The notes: generated by a model not told the origin, from the letters alone. DNA of 64,000 nucleotides from Microbacterium binotii (GCF_021398715.1 NZ_CP090347.1:2728001-2792000); one strand, 5' to 3'; positions 17,693 through 26,623 are shown, numbered from the stretch's first letter. Numbers and translations: made by a program.

Positions 17693-19225
17693 ATGCCCGA
17701 GCTGTCTGACGACGATCTCGTCGAACGCGTCCGCGCGAACGACTCCCGCGCCTACGGCGAGCTGTGGCTGCGCCATTCCGCCGCCGCGCACGCCGTCGCG
17801 CGCGCGTTCACGTCCCTCGACCCCGACGACGTCGTCGCCGAGGCCTTCACCCGCATCCTCGCCGCGATCGGGCGCGGTCAAGGTCCCGTCATGGGCTTCC
17901 GCCCGTACCTCCTGACCGCGGTGCGCAACGTCGCCGCGGAGTGGGGCTCCCGCCAGGTCAAGGCGGACACGATGGACCTGGAGGACGCGGCCGGTGCCGC
18001 CTCCGTGGATGCGGAGCACTCCGCGCTGTCCGCGCTCGAGCGCGGAACCACCGCCAATGTGTTCCGCAGCCTGCCGACGAGATGGCAGGAAGCGCTCTGG
18101 TACAGCGAAGTCGACGGGCTCAAGCCACGGCAGTTCGCGCCGCTGATGGGGCTCGCTCCCAATGCTGCGTCCGCCCTCGTGATCCGCGCCCGCCGCGGTT
18201 TCCGAGACGCGTGGGTCACGGCACAACTGCGCAACCCGAGCGGTCCGGACTGCCATGAGACGCTCCCCCTGCTGGGTACGCACACCCGCGGCGCCCTCTC
18301 GCGGCGCGACGCCCGCCGAGTCGATGCTCACCTCGCCACCTGCACCGGCTGCGCGCTGGCCTGGAGCGAGGCCCGCGATGTCGCCTCGCGACTCGCCCTC
18401 GTGCTCATACCCCTCGTCGTGGGTGTCTCGGCGACGGCCAGTTACGCCGCCTGGGCGCAGTCCGGCGGCGCACAGGCCGCGGCCGTGGCGATGGCGGCGG
18501 GCAGCGGGCACGCCGCGACGAATGCGGGCGGCGGGCTGCTGGGCTTGCTCCGCCCACGCGGCGCCGGACGCAGTTCCTGGCAGGTCACCACCGTCGTCGC
18601 CGTCTCCGCGGTGGCCGTTGTGGCCGGTGGGGTCGCGTGGGCCGCGACCGGCGGTCTCGGCGGCTTGCTCGCCCCGCCCGTGCCCGCAGCGATCGGGCCG
18701 GTGGACACCGCGGCCGAGTCGTCGACGACGACACCGGAGGCGCCGGCGCTGTCGACTCCCGAGATCGACGTCACCCCGGATCCCTCGGCGATCCCGACGA
18801 GCGCGCCGAGCCCGGAGCCGACGCCCCAACCCACGCGCACCCCCCGCGCGACGCGTCCTGCCGTGCCCGAGGCTCCCGCACCGCTCCCCTCGGGCATCCT
18901 CCCCGCTCCTTCGCCCTCGGCCACGACCGCGCCGACCCCCACGCCAGCGGCATCGCCCTCACCGACCGTGTCACCGTCGCCATCCGCATCACCGTCGCCA
19001 TCCCCTACCGCGTCACCCTCACCGACCGCGTCGCCCTCACCCACGCCGTCCCCCACTGCGTCACCGACACCGACCGCATCGCCGTCGCCCTCGCCCACGC
19101 CCACCGCGTCACCCTCGCCCACCGTGTCGCCCTCACCCTCGCCGTCCCCCTCGCCGAGCGGACCCACCCAGCCGACGGAGCCGGAATGCCCCTGGCCCTG
19201 GGGTTGGTTCTGCTTCCCGTTCTGA
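17693..19225 (+). CDS. Sigma factor fused to anti-sigma zinc finger, membrane segment and Ser/Pro tail
   Basis: 510 residues from MPELSDDDL at 17693; an in-frame ATG at 17654 is an alternative. Region 2 of an ECF-type sigma factor spans about 5-90 (SLDPDDVVAEAFTRILAAI) and region 4 about 125-180 (LPTRWQEALWYSEVDGLKP). It continues into an anti-sigma ZAS-like motif, HLATCTGC (H-x3-C-x2-C), then one or two hydrophobic segments (about 238-260 and 300-322), a long Pro/Ser/Thr-rich stretch and the end CPWPWGWFCFPF. Sigma factor and tether are one chain, so release probably needs proteolysis or a conformational signal. A LuxR regulator follows 104 bp downstream. Confidence 0.85.
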   Translation: MPELSDDDLVERVRANDSRAYGELWLRHSAAAHAVARAFTSLDPDDVVAEAFTRILAAIGRGQGPVMGFRPYLLTAVRNVAAEWGSRQVKADTMDLEDAAGAASVDAEHSALSALERGTTANVFRSLPTRWQEALWYSEVDGLKPRQFAPLMGLAPNAASALVIRARRGFRDAWVTAQLRNPSGPDCHETLPLLGTHTRGALSRRDARRVDAHLATCTGCALAWSEARDVASRLALVLIPLVVGVSATASYAAWAQSGGAQAAAVAMAAGSGHAATNAGGGLLGLLRPRGAGRSSWQVTTVVAVSAVAVVAGGVAWAATGGLGGLLAPPVPAAIGPVDTAAESSTTTPEAPALSTPEIDVTPDPSAIPTSAPSPEPTPQPTRTPRATRPAVPEAPAPLPSGILPAPSPSATTAPTPTPAASPSPTVSPSPSASPSPSPTASPSPTASPSPTPSPTASPTPTASPSPSPTPTASPSPTVSPSPSPSPSPSGPTQPTEPECPWPWGWFCFPF

Positions 19226-19329
19226 TCGAACATTCTCGGAAACCGCGTCACGAAACCGCGTGAGACGCATCTCTCCTGACAGGAAACGCGACCCCCGCGT
19301 CACCGCAGACCCGAGAGGCCACGCAGATC

Positions 19330-20904
19330 GTGAGCGATGTCACCCGTGAACCGCAGCGCGCCCTGAACAGCGCCGTCGACGACGAGGATTGGGATCGCGT
19401 GACCGCGCTGATCGCCGGGCACTGGTCGGCGCTCATCCTCAACGACGCTCCCGCGCTCCTGCGCGCGTTGGAACGGCTTCCCGCAGCCACGCTCGCCGCA
19501 CAGCCTCGTTACCTCGCCGCGCGCACCTACCTGCGCCACCTCTCCGACGGGGCAGGCAGGGTGCACCGCTATCGGCACTCCACCTTCGAACGGCCGACGG
19601 CGCTGCTCGACGTGCTCGTGGAGCACACCAGCCGCGCGGCCGCCGAGCGCAGCGCCGGCCACGTCGCTGCGGCCGTCGCGCACGTCGAACGGGCCCGCGA
19701 CGCGCTCCGCAACGCCTCGATCGAGGCGGCGGAGGCTACCCAATCCGCCCTCCCCCACCTGCACGCCCAGTGGGCCCGGGTACGCGAGTTCGCCGGACAG
19801 ATCGAGCAGGCGGTCACCGAGTATCAGGATGCGTACGACCTCGCCGTCCTGCTGCAGGACGACCTCATCCGCGCGTCGGCAGCAGCCTCACTCGCCGGTA
19901 TCCACGCGCTCGCGGGACACAGCTCCGCGGCCGCCTACTGGTCGCGCATCGCCGCGCCCGGCTCGCTGGGGACGACCGCGGCGAAGTACGAGGTGCCGGC
20001 CCGTGTCGCTCAGGCGCTGCGCGAACACGACCGGCTGCAGTTCGATGCGGCGCAGCGCACTCTCGCCGCGATCGACCCTGCGACGCTCGGGGAGCACTGG
20101 GCCCACGTGCTGCACACGAAGGCGCGGATCACGTCCGCGGAGGATGCGTCCGCTCTGCTCACCGAGATCGACGTCGCCGCCACTGCGCACCCGGGCCCGC
20201 TGAGCGAGGCGGGCTTGGCGGGAGAGCTGGTGGCGTGTGCCCGGATCGATCTGTTGCTGCGGCGGGGAGATCTCCTGCGCGCGACGGCGGTGCTCGAGCG
20301 GGCCGAGGAGGCGCTCGCCCGCGGGTCGCGCGTCGACGGGTTCGATCTGTGGCCGGCGGAGCCGGGTCACCTCACCCTCGCGCGGGCGCGGGTGGAGTCC
20401 GCATCCGGTCAGCATCGTCGCGCCCTCACCACGCTCACTCCGCTGGTGGAGCAGGCGGCAGCGAGCCCACGCCTGCTGATCGAGACCTTGATGACGGCTG
20501 CGACGGCCTGCCTGCATCTCGAAGAGCCCGAGAACGCCGCGGGCGCGATGCGTCACGCCCTGCGCCTCGCCCGTGAGTACGATCTCGCCGCCAGCCTCTC
20601 GACGGTCGGGCGCCGCGACTTCATCCGGCTGATCGAGACGGCAGCACTGGGAGACGACGATCTCATCGCCCTCGTGCAGCAGACCGCCCGCTTCCCTGAC
20701 GCCGCGTCCGCGCCTCAGCTGACGGCCCGGGAGCGCGCGGTACTGCGGGAGCTGGCCACCGGCGCCACCACCGCCCAGATCGCAGAACGGCTGTTCGTCA
20801 GCCCCAACACGGTCAAGACGCAGCTGAGCAGCGCCTATCGCAAGCTGGGCGTGGCGTCACGCAAGGAGGCGGAGGCCGCCGTACGGCGCCTCGGATTGAG
20901 CTGA
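19330..20904 (+). CDS. LuxR-family regulator with helical-repeat sensor region
   Basis: 524 residues from a GTG at 19330. Residues 1-450 are nearly all helical, with TPR-like pairs rich in Ala and Leu as in MalT-like regulators, but no P-loop is visible. The last 60 residues are a clear LuxR DNA-binding domain (LTARERAVLRELATGATTAQ, then LFVSPNTVKTQLSSAYRKLG). It is immediately downstream of the membrane sigma factor and on the same strand, so it may be part of the same response. Ligand and targets are unknown. Confidence 0.85.
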   Translation: MSDVTREPQRALNSAVDDEDWDRVTALIAGHWSALILNDAPALLRALERLPAATLAAQPRYLAARTYLRHLSDGAGRVHRYRHSTFERPTALLDVLVEHTSRAAAERSAGHVAAAVAHVERARDALRNASIEAAEATQSALPHLHAQWARVREFAGQIEQAVTEYQDAYDLAVLLQDDLIRASAAASLAGIHALAGHSSAAAYWSRIAAPGSLGTTAAKYEVPARVAQALREHDRLQFDAAQRTLAAIDPATLGEHWAHVLHTKARITSAEDASALLTEIDVAATAHPGPLSEAGLAGELVACARIDLLLRRGDLLRATAVLERAEEALARGSRVDGFDLWPAEPGHLTLARARVESASGQHRRALTTLTPLVEQAAASPRLLIETLMTAATACLHLEEPENAAGAMRHALRLAREYDLAASLSTVGRRDFIRLIETAALGDDDLIALVQQTARFPDAASAPQLTARERAVLRELATGATTAQIAERLFVSPNTVKTQLSSAYRKLGVASRKEAEAAVRRLGLS

Positions 20905-20920
20905 CCCACGGCGGGAGGCG

Positions 20921-21103
20921 TCATCGGCCCATGACCTGTGTGAGCACCCACCCGCCGGCCAGGAGGAAGGGAGCCGCCGCGGCGACCGCCACCAGACCGA
21001 TCACACCGATCCAGCCGAGCACGACCAGCGCGAGCGCTGTCCCTCCGCCACCCCGGCGCAGCGGCGGGCGGAGGGACAGCGTGCGGAGGTTCTCGGTGGT
21101 CAT
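20921..21103 (-). CDS. Small membrane protein
   Basis: 60 residues with a basic head (LRPPLRRGGGG) and one or two closely packed hydrophobic segments from about 22 to 54. It converges with the LuxR gene. Function unknown. Confidence 0.5.
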   Translation of the reverse strand: MTTENLRTLSLRPPLRRGGGGTALALVVLGWIGVIGLVAVAAAAPFLLAGGWVLTQVMGR

Positions 21104-21190
21104 GTCTCAAGCGTGACAAGCCGCCGCATCCGTGACATCCGTCGGGAGGATGTTTCACATCATCCCCGAGGACTATTCACCCGGCGCGGT

Positions 21191-21898
21191 TCACACCGTG
21201 CGCGGCATCGTGCCCCGCCACGGGCGGCGGGTCGGAGCGGGGGCGGCATGAAACGACGCCTCGACCCAGTTCTCGAGCTTCCAGGTCGGCACGCGGAAGA
21301 TGCGCGCGACGAGCACGACCGGATGCCCCGCCTCGACGACCGCCGCGACGGCGAACTGCTGCAGCGAATCGAATGTGCGGCCCGCGAGAGCCCCGCGGCG
21401 GAGGTCGTCGAAGGACCGCGGGGTCGGGCTGGGCGCGGGCGGCGCGGAAGCGGGCGCCGTGGCGCGCGGCGCAGGCTGCACGAACGGAGCGGAACGCGCC
21501 GGATACCTCACAGGGGACACCGGCTGAGGGGATGGGGTGGTTCGCCCCACGGACGCGCCCGCGAAGGACATCGGGTCGGCCGCACCGAGGTAGCCGACCG
21601 GGGGCTCCCAGAGTTCGGGGACGTCGAGCGGGACGTAGCCGACGGCGGAGGCCTGCGGCGTCGCGCGCGGAACGGTCGGTGCGGCAGGCGCCGCCGTCGG
21701 CGCGGACATCGATCTCGCGAAGGGCGCTCGCGCGGGGAGCGCACGCTCGGCGGCCGGACGCTCCGGGACCGGCGGATGCGGCTCCTCGGCGCTGTCGGGC
21801 ACGCGCGCCATCCGTATCGCCACCACGACGAGGGCGGCGATCGCGACGGCAGTGACGACGAGAACGGGGTTGTCGCGTGCCCAGACGATCAGGTCCAT
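21191..21898 (-). CDS. Single-pass membrane protein with C-terminal helical domain
   Basis: 235 residues from the ATG at 21898; the longer frame upstream is not supported. One helix (about 12-30) leads into a Pro/Ala-rich linker (35-160) and a compact C-terminal domain, TFDSLQQFAVAAVVEAGHP then VARIFRVPTWKLENWVEAS, which resembles a helix-turn-helix but has no confident family. The linker and membrane anchor suggest an envelope or division-associated role. It is divergent from galU. Confidence 0.6.
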   Translation of the reverse strand: MDLIVWARDNPVLVVTAVAIAALVVVAIRMARVPDSAEEPHPPVPERPAAERALPARAPFARSMSAPTAAPAAPTVPRATPQASAVGYVPLDVPELWEPPVGYLGAADPMSFAGASVGRTTPSPQPVSPVRYPARSAPFVQPAPRATAPASAPPAPSPTPRSFDDLRRGALAGRTFDSLQQFAVAAVVEAGHPVVLVARIFRVPTWKLENWVEASFHAAPAPTRRPWRGTMPRTV

Positions 21899-22271
21899 GA
21901 CGCTTCCTCTTCCGCTACGGCACCCGGGCATCACATGCCCGGATCGTGCCGCGTTCAGAGGGGGGTCGGGTAGCCCGTCAGACGTGACACATGAGGTGTA
22001 CAGGGGAAGACTACTCCCCCGCCCGGCCCCGGCGAGGATCTGGCGCGATCGATTCCGAACCGAGATGAACGGCGGACCCCGATTGTTCGGGACCGGGGTC
22101 CGCCGCGCAAGAGCCTTCGCGGGGACCTTGCACGGCTCATCATGCTCGACGGTTCCCGGGGTCGGCTCTGTGGACACGGTGAATTCGCCCGGGGATTCAC
22201 CCGCAGAACGGATGCGGAGAACTGCTCAATCGGAAACACCCCGTTCATCAACCATCTCTAGTGTTCGGCGC
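21899..22271. other. Intergenic region upstream of galU
   Basis: 373 bp without a supported gene. It contains a perfect 11-bp stem at 22071-22104 (GGCGGACCCCG, 12-nt loop, CGGGGTCCGCC), a 7-bp inverted repeat at 22178-22201 (GGTGAAT and ATTCACC) and the galU -10 box. I see no known riboswitch. Confidence 0.6.
22259..22264 (+). promoter_or_regulatory. -10 box TAGTGT, leaderless type
   Basis: TAGTGT ends 7 nt before the galU ATG at 22272. No ribosome-binding site could fit after the expected transcript start. Confidence 0.45.
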
Positions 22272-23162
22272 ATGGCACACGCACCGATCAAGGCCGTCAT
22301 CCCCGCAGCGGGGCTCGGGACCCGCTTCCTGCCCGCGACCAAGGCGATGCCGAAGGAGATGCTGCCGGTCGTCGACAAGCCCGCGATCCAGTACGTGGTC
22401 GAGGAGGCGGTGGCCGCGGGCAGCGACGACGTGCTGGTCATCGTCGGACGCAACAAGAACGCCTTGGCCAACCATTTCGACCGCGTCGCGGAGCTCGAGC
22501 ACACGCTGGAGCGGAAGGGCGACGCCGCCAAGCTGGAGAAGGTCATGCAGGCCAGCCGGCTCGCCGATGTGCACTTCGTGCGCCAGGGCGACCCGCTCGG
22601 GCTCGGCCACGCCGTGCTGCGCGCCCGCAAGCACGTGGGTCACGAGACGTTCGCCGTCCTCCTCGGCGACGACCTGATCGACGCCCGCGATGTGCTGCTC
22701 GCGCGGATGATCGAGGTGTCCCAGGCGCGTTCGGCGACCGTCGTCGCTTTGATGGAGGTCGATCCTTCGCAGATCCACCTCTACGGCTGCGCGGCCGTCG
22801 CCCCCACAGCGGAGGACGATGTCGTGACCATCACCGGCCTCGTCGAGAAGCCATCGGCCGCCGACGCGCCCAGCAACCTCGCCGTCATCGGACGCTACGT
22901 GCTCAAGCCTGAGATCTTCGACGTGCTCGAGGAGACCGCGCCGGGCAAGGGCGGAGAGATCCAGCTCACCGATGCTCTGGAGGCACTGGCCGAGGACGAG
23001 AGCATCGGCGGACCGGTTCTGGGAGTCGTCTTCCGTGGCCGCCGATACGACACAGGAGATCGGCTCGACTACATCAAGTCGAACGTGCAGCTCGCCCTCG
23101 ACCGCCCCGATCTCGGCCCCGACCTGGCGGAGTGGATCAAGGAGCTCGCCACCAGCCTCTGA
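22272..23162 (+). CDS. galU: UTP-glucose-1-phosphate uridylyltransferase
   Basis: 296 residues, normal length for bacterial GalU. The nucleotidyl-transferase signature AVIPAAGLGTRFLPATKAMP (8-27) with PKEMLPVVDKPAIQYVVEEA opens the protein, followed by GLGHAVLRA, FAVLLGDDLID and GGEIQLTDAL. It makes UDP-glucose from UTP and glucose 1-phosphate, a donor for glycosyltransferases such as those at 9-17 kb. It appears to be a single-gene unit from a leaderless promoter. Confidence 0.96.
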   Translation: MAHAPIKAVIPAAGLGTRFLPATKAMPKEMLPVVDKPAIQYVVEEAVAAGSDDVLVIVGRNKNALANHFDRVAELEHTLERKGDAAKLEKVMQASRLADVHFVRQGDPLGLGHAVLRARKHVGHETFAVLLGDDLIDARDVLLARMIEVSQARSATVVALMEVDPSQIHLYGCAAVAPTAEDDVVTITGLVEKPSAADAPSNLAVIGRYVLKPEIFDVLEETAPGKGGEIQLTDALEALAEDESIGGPVLGVVFRGRRYDTGDRLDYIKSNVQLALDRPDLGPDLAEWIKELATSL

Positions 23163-23259
23163 AGCGACGTCGGCGATCGCAGCGGAGATTCACATGCGCA
23201 TCGATGCACGAGAACGGGCAGAGTAGAACAACACACCCGAACCCTCCGGAAGGCACGGC

Positions 23260-24630
23260 ATGACCGACGCGCGTCCAGACTCCCCCGATGACTCGCAGGC
23301 GGGCTCCAGCCCGTTCGATGAGCTGATGCGCCCGTCCCCGGGTGACGAAGGCAACACGTTCTCGGTGGGATTCCGAGGCTACGACCGTCACGAGGTCGAC
23401 ACGGCGATCTCCGAGCTGACGAACCGCCTGCAGCGCACCACGGCGGAGCTCGGTACGGCCGAGGCGCGTCAGCGGGACACCCTCGACCGGCTGCGAGAGG
23501 AACAGCAGGCGGAGATCGAACGCCTCGTCGCCGAGACCGAGGAGTCCGTGAACCGGGTCCGCGAGGAGCAACGCGAGCAGGCGACGCGCCTCGAGGCCGA
23601 TCTCCAGACGGCGACGGCGCAGATCTCCGAAGCCGAAGCGCGCATCGCGGCCCTCACCGCTCAGCTCGTCGAGCGTCCGGACGGCGAAGAGGGGGCGGAT
23701 GCCCAGGCGCCGGCCGACCCGTCGACGCGCGATCAGTTCGAGGCCGTCCTTCGCGTCGCCGAGGAGCAGGCGAGCCTCATCGTGCAGAACGCAGCCGCAC
23801 AGGCCGAGCGCCTGCTCGAGGCCGCACGTGAAGAGGTCGCGACCCAACGCGCCCAGGCTCAGGCGGACATCTCCCGCATCCAGGCGCAGGCCCAGCACGA
23901 TGCCGACCAGGTGCGTCTACGGATCGATACCGAGTACACGGCGCACGAGGCGACCATCCAGCGCGAAGCGGCGCACGCCGCTGAAAAGCTCGCGCAGGCG
24001 GAGCGAGAGGCCGAGACCATCCGGTCGGAGGCGGAGAAGGGCGCCGCGGCACTGCGAGCCATGGTGACGCGCGAGACGGCGCAGCTGCGCAGCGACACCG
24101 AACGCGACGTCCGCGAGATGAACGCACGGCTGCTGGAGTTCGAGGAGACGCTGACCCGCCGTCAGGATGACGCGCAGCAGGAGTTCCTCGTCCTGCACAA
24201 CCAGGCGGTCGCCCACGCCGAGCGCATCACCTCCGACGCGAACGACCAGGTCGCCGCCTCCCTCGAGCACGCGCAGCGCATCTCCGCGAAGGCGGACGAC
24301 TACGAGAGGCTCATGCGGGCCCAGGCCGCGCAGATCGAAGCGGACGCACATGTGCGTGCGCAGGAGAACCTCGACCGCGCGCGCACCAAGGCGCACAAGA
24401 TCGTCTCCACCGTCATCGACCATTCCACCGCCGTCCTGCGCGATGCCGAGGACCGGACGCGCGCGCTGCGCTGGCAGCAGCAGCAGCTCACGAGCTTCAT
24501 GTCGGAGGTGCGCGAGCTGATCCGCCCGGAAGGCGTGCTGACCGCGGCGGTCGGCGCGGACGAAGCGACAGCCGAGTCAGATCACGGCGACGGCGACGGC
24601 GACCCCGAGCGGGAGAGCGAACACGCCTGA
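23260..24630 (+). CDS. DivIVA-domain coiled-coil protein
   Basis: 456 residues. A short DivIVA-like start, NTFSVGFRGYDRHEVDTAI (about 32-50), is followed by about 380 residues of near-continuous coiled coil rich in Glu, Arg, Ala and Gln with heptad spacing, broken by an acidic linker near 145-165. The end is acidic and disordered. The length and design match actinobacterial DivIVA/Wag31 paralogues that mark poles or septa and organise wall synthesis. It lies 97 bp after galU on the same strand. It is probably a paralogue rather than the main DivIVA, because it lacks the usual division-cluster context. Confidence 0.8.
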   Translation: MTDARPDSPDDSQAGSSPFDELMRPSPGDEGNTFSVGFRGYDRHEVDTAISELTNRLQRTTAELGTAEARQRDTLDRLREEQQAEIERLVAETEESVNRVREEQREQATRLEADLQTATAQISEAEARIAALTAQLVERPDGEEGADAQAPADPSTRDQFEAVLRVAEEQASLIVQNAAAQAERLLEAAREEVATQRAQAQADISRIQAQAQHDADQVRLRIDTEYTAHEATIQREAAHAAEKLAQAEREAETIRSEAEKGAAALRAMVTRETAQLRSDTERDVREMNARLLEFEETLTRRQDDAQQEFLVLHNQAVAHAERITSDANDQVAASLEHAQRISAKADDYERLMRAQAAQIEADAHVRAQENLDRARTKAHKIVSTVIDHSTAVLRDAEDRTRALRWQQQQLTSFMSEVRELIRPEGVLTAAVGADEATAESDHGDGDGDPERESEHA

Positions 24631-24684
24631 GTGGAATTGCTCAGATCAATGAATCTCCTGTGTTCCATGTGATTGAATTCAACT

Positions 24685-24782
24685 GAGTGGTCGCTCCCCG
24701 CGAAGGCCCGATCACTCGCACCCGAGCTGGGGCCCCGGCCAAATGCTCATACCCCCCTCCCCGGCATCGCCGAGGAGGGGGG
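24685..24782 (+). ncRNA. Candidate structured RNA, copy A, with terminator
   Basis: An 8-bp stem GAGTGGTC/GATCACTC (24685-24692 with 24710-24717) encloses the 17-nt loop GCTCCCCGCGAAGGCCC, followed by CTCGCACCCG. A terminator-like hairpin with ACCCCCCTCC/GGAGGGGGGT arms ends at 24782. Copy B at 26354 has the identical loop, a stem altered at paired positions, and its own terminator. It sits between the convergent ends of the DivIVA-like gene and a small membrane gene. The RNA is not a family I recognise. Confidence 0.55.
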
Positions 24783-24797
24783 TTCTGCGTTTCCCGA

Positions 24798-25010
24798 TCA
24801 GCGCGTGAGCACCGCGGCGGCGACGAGGGCGACGACGCCTGCGGCGAGCAGGGCGACACCGATGTAGAGGGACCAATGCGGACGCTGCGAGAGCTTGCGG
24901 TGCAAGCGGCGCCGGCGGCGGGCACGCGCCTTCGCCTCGCGGTCGCGTACGGCAGCCTGACGGGGTCCGGCGCTCGAGCGATATCCTGAGCGCGAGTACG
25001 GTGCCTGCAT
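24798..25010 (-). CDS. Small basic membrane protein
   Basis: 70 residues from the ATG at 25010, chosen because GGGAGG lies 4 nt upstream; longer in-frame starts at 25067 and 25088 have weaker sites. A very basic head (RDREAKARARRRRRLHRKLS) precedes a single hydrophobic segment (about 45-68). Function unknown. Its 3' end faces the candidate RNA. Confidence 0.55.
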   Translation of the reverse strand: MQAPYSRSGYRSSAGPRQAAVRDREAKARARRRRRLHRKLSQRPHWSLYIGVALLAAGVVALVAAAVLTR

Positions 25011-25212
25011 GCGTCCTCCCAAGGACTGAACGGTTGGAGCCGGGGGACCGTCGAGACGCCGGAGCATCAGAGTCGGGAGCTCCCTCATCCGCCGGCCTTC
25101 CCCGAAGATACCCACGCATGTTTTCCTGCAGGTTGCGGCTGAGTACTTTCCCGTCGCCGATCACGACCCACCCCCGGCGACGGGCAGAATGCGACAAAGG
25201 AGAGAGGCCGCG

Positions 25213-26295
25213 ATGGGCGCATCGGCAGGCGGGGGCTTCTCCGTCGAAGACGGACTGCTCGACCACCTCGACACCGGGATCGCGATCTTCGACCCCGAGG
25301 GTCGTCTGCGTGCGGCCAACGCCGCCGCACACCGCTATGCGCGGCTGCAGGGCGTGGACCTGGACGATGTCGATCTGGCGCGCTCCCTCCGCGAGAGCCC
25401 GCCCGGATTCGATATCGACGATGCGCCCTTGCGCGCGGATCAGTCGGTCATCCTCGCCGCGGCGGAAGGCCGCGAGGCGCAGCGCACGGTATGGGCCGGA
25501 CCCGTCGACCGGCGCCGAGCGCTACGCAAGTCGTCTCATCGGATCACGTCGCCCACGACCGGACTCGAGGGAACGGCGCTGCTCACCCGGGACGTCTCAC
25601 GGCGCGCCCACCACGACCGACTGCCGCATGACTTCCTCGCCTCGACCTCGCACGAGCTGCGAAACCCGCTGACCCCAATCGTGGGGCATCTCGAACTTCT
25701 CACCGACGACATCGCCCGAGGCGAATCGAACGCATCGGCGCGCCTCGAGATCCTGCGTCGCAACGTCGACCGGATCATCCATCGCCTCGACGAGCTCCTG
25801 CTCGTCGAACACCTCGCTCCGCGGCTGGTCCTGACCCCGTGCGATGCCGCCCTCATCGTCGAGGATGCGGTCGCGGCACGTGCCTCGGACGCGTCCGCAC
25901 ACGAGATCCGCATCCTCGTCGATGTCGTCCCGACTCCGGTAAACGCGGACGCGAACCGCCTGCGGATGGCCATCGAGGCCCTCATCGGCAACGCCGTCAG
26001 GTTCGCTCCGCGCGGCTCAATTGTCACCGTGGCGCTCACCTCCGACGCCTCCACGGGGCTGGCCGACATCACGGTGATCGACGAAGGACCCGGATTCCGC
26101 CCCTCCGAGCTCGCCAGGGTCTTCGAGCCCTTCCACCGCGGTCGCGACGCTCGGGCCAACGCGGTACCGGGCCTCGGGCTCGGACTCGCCGTCGCGCGTG
26201 CGATCGCGCACGCCCACGGTGGTGCCATCGACATCGTCAGCGAGCCGGGATCGGGCGCGGTCGTGACGCTCACCGTGCCCGTCGACCATCGGTGA
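25213..26295 (+). CDS. Soluble PAS-type sensor histidine kinase
   Basis: 360 residues from the ATG at 25213, with GAGAGG 5 nt upstream. No membrane helix. A PAS-like domain (LDTGIAIFDPEGRLRAANA) leads to a HisKA domain with the phospho-accepting histidine in STSHELRNPLTPIVGH, then an ATPase domain with the N-box IEALIGNAVRFAPRG, VIDEGPGF and GLGLAVARAIAHAHGG. It should autophosphorylate in response to a cytosolic signal, but no response regulator is adjacent, so the partner is elsewhere. Confidence 0.85.
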   Translation: MGASAGGGFSVEDGLLDHLDTGIAIFDPEGRLRAANAAAHRYARLQGVDLDDVDLARSLRESPPGFDIDDAPLRADQSVILAAAEGREAQRTVWAGPVDRRRALRKSSHRITSPTTGLEGTALLTRDVSRRAHHDRLPHDFLASTSHELRNPLTPIVGHLELLTDDIARGESNASARLEILRRNVDRIIHRLDELLLVEHLAPRLVLTPCDAALIVEDAVAARASDASAHEIRILVDVVPTPVNADANRLRMAIEALIGNAVRFAPRGSIVTVALTSDASTGLADITVIDEGPGFRPSELARVFEPFHRGRDARANAVPGLGLGLAVARAIAHAHGGAIDIVSEPGSGAVVTLTVPVDHR

Positions 26296-26353
26296 GGGCA
26301 TTCTCACGGCCGTGCCCTTCCGCCCCGGCGACCGCCCGTGGTTTACTCCTTCC

Positions 26354-26429
26354 GAGCGCCCGCTCCCCGCGAAGGCCCGAGCGCTCGCATCCCGTAACGG
26401 CCCCTCGCCATCGCCGGCGAGGGGCCGTT
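26354..26429 (+). ncRNA. Candidate structured RNA, copy B, with terminator
   Basis: The stem GAGCGCCC/GAGCGCTC (26354-26361 with 26379-26386) encloses the same 17-nt loop as copy A. CTCGCATCCCG follows, then a perfect 14-bp terminator stem, AACGGCCCCTCGCC and its complement (26396-26429). Two stem pairs differ from copy A by changes on both sides, so pairing is kept. TTTACT at 26342-26347 could be part of a promoter. Confidence 0.55.
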
Positions 26430-26529
26430 CTTGCTCACGCGCGACGCGCGGTGCGCGCGCCTTTCATACGTTTCACATAATCGAAACACAGGCAGCGTCC
26501 CCAGAGCGGCTCGGTCCCCTAGCGTGAGC

Positions 26530-26553
26530 GGAGTGAATCGCCCGGTTCACTCC
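26530..26553. repeat. Inverted repeat GGAGTGAA-N8-TTCACTCC
   Basis: A perfect 8-bp inverted repeat about 76 bp upstream of the TetR start. Its core (GTGAAT, CGCCCGG, TTCAC) resembles the repeat at 22178-22201 upstream of galU. It may be an operator or an RNA hairpin. Confidence 0.45.
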
Positions 26554-26617
26554 CTCTCCCGGAGCACGACGATGCCTGCGCGCCTGCCCACGCCCTCGCA
26601 CCGACCTAGGTACGCAC

Positions 26618-26623
26618 TAGGGT
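26618..26623 (+). promoter_or_regulatory. -10 box TAGGGT, leaderless type
   Basis: TAGGGT ends 6 nt before the GTG at 26630. CCTAGGTACGCACTAGG just upstream forms a loose palindrome that could bind the encoded TetR protein. Confidence 0.4.

Noticed and set aside
18900..19170. Tandem repeats of the sigma-factor tail as a possible CRISPR or VNTR
   Set aside because: They are degenerate codon repeats for Ser/Pro/Thr without conserved spacers; a low-complexity protein region explains them.
24685..24782. 6C RNA or a tRNA
   Set aside because: The loop has four, not six or more, consecutive C, and there is no cloverleaf, anticodon arm or T-loop consensus.
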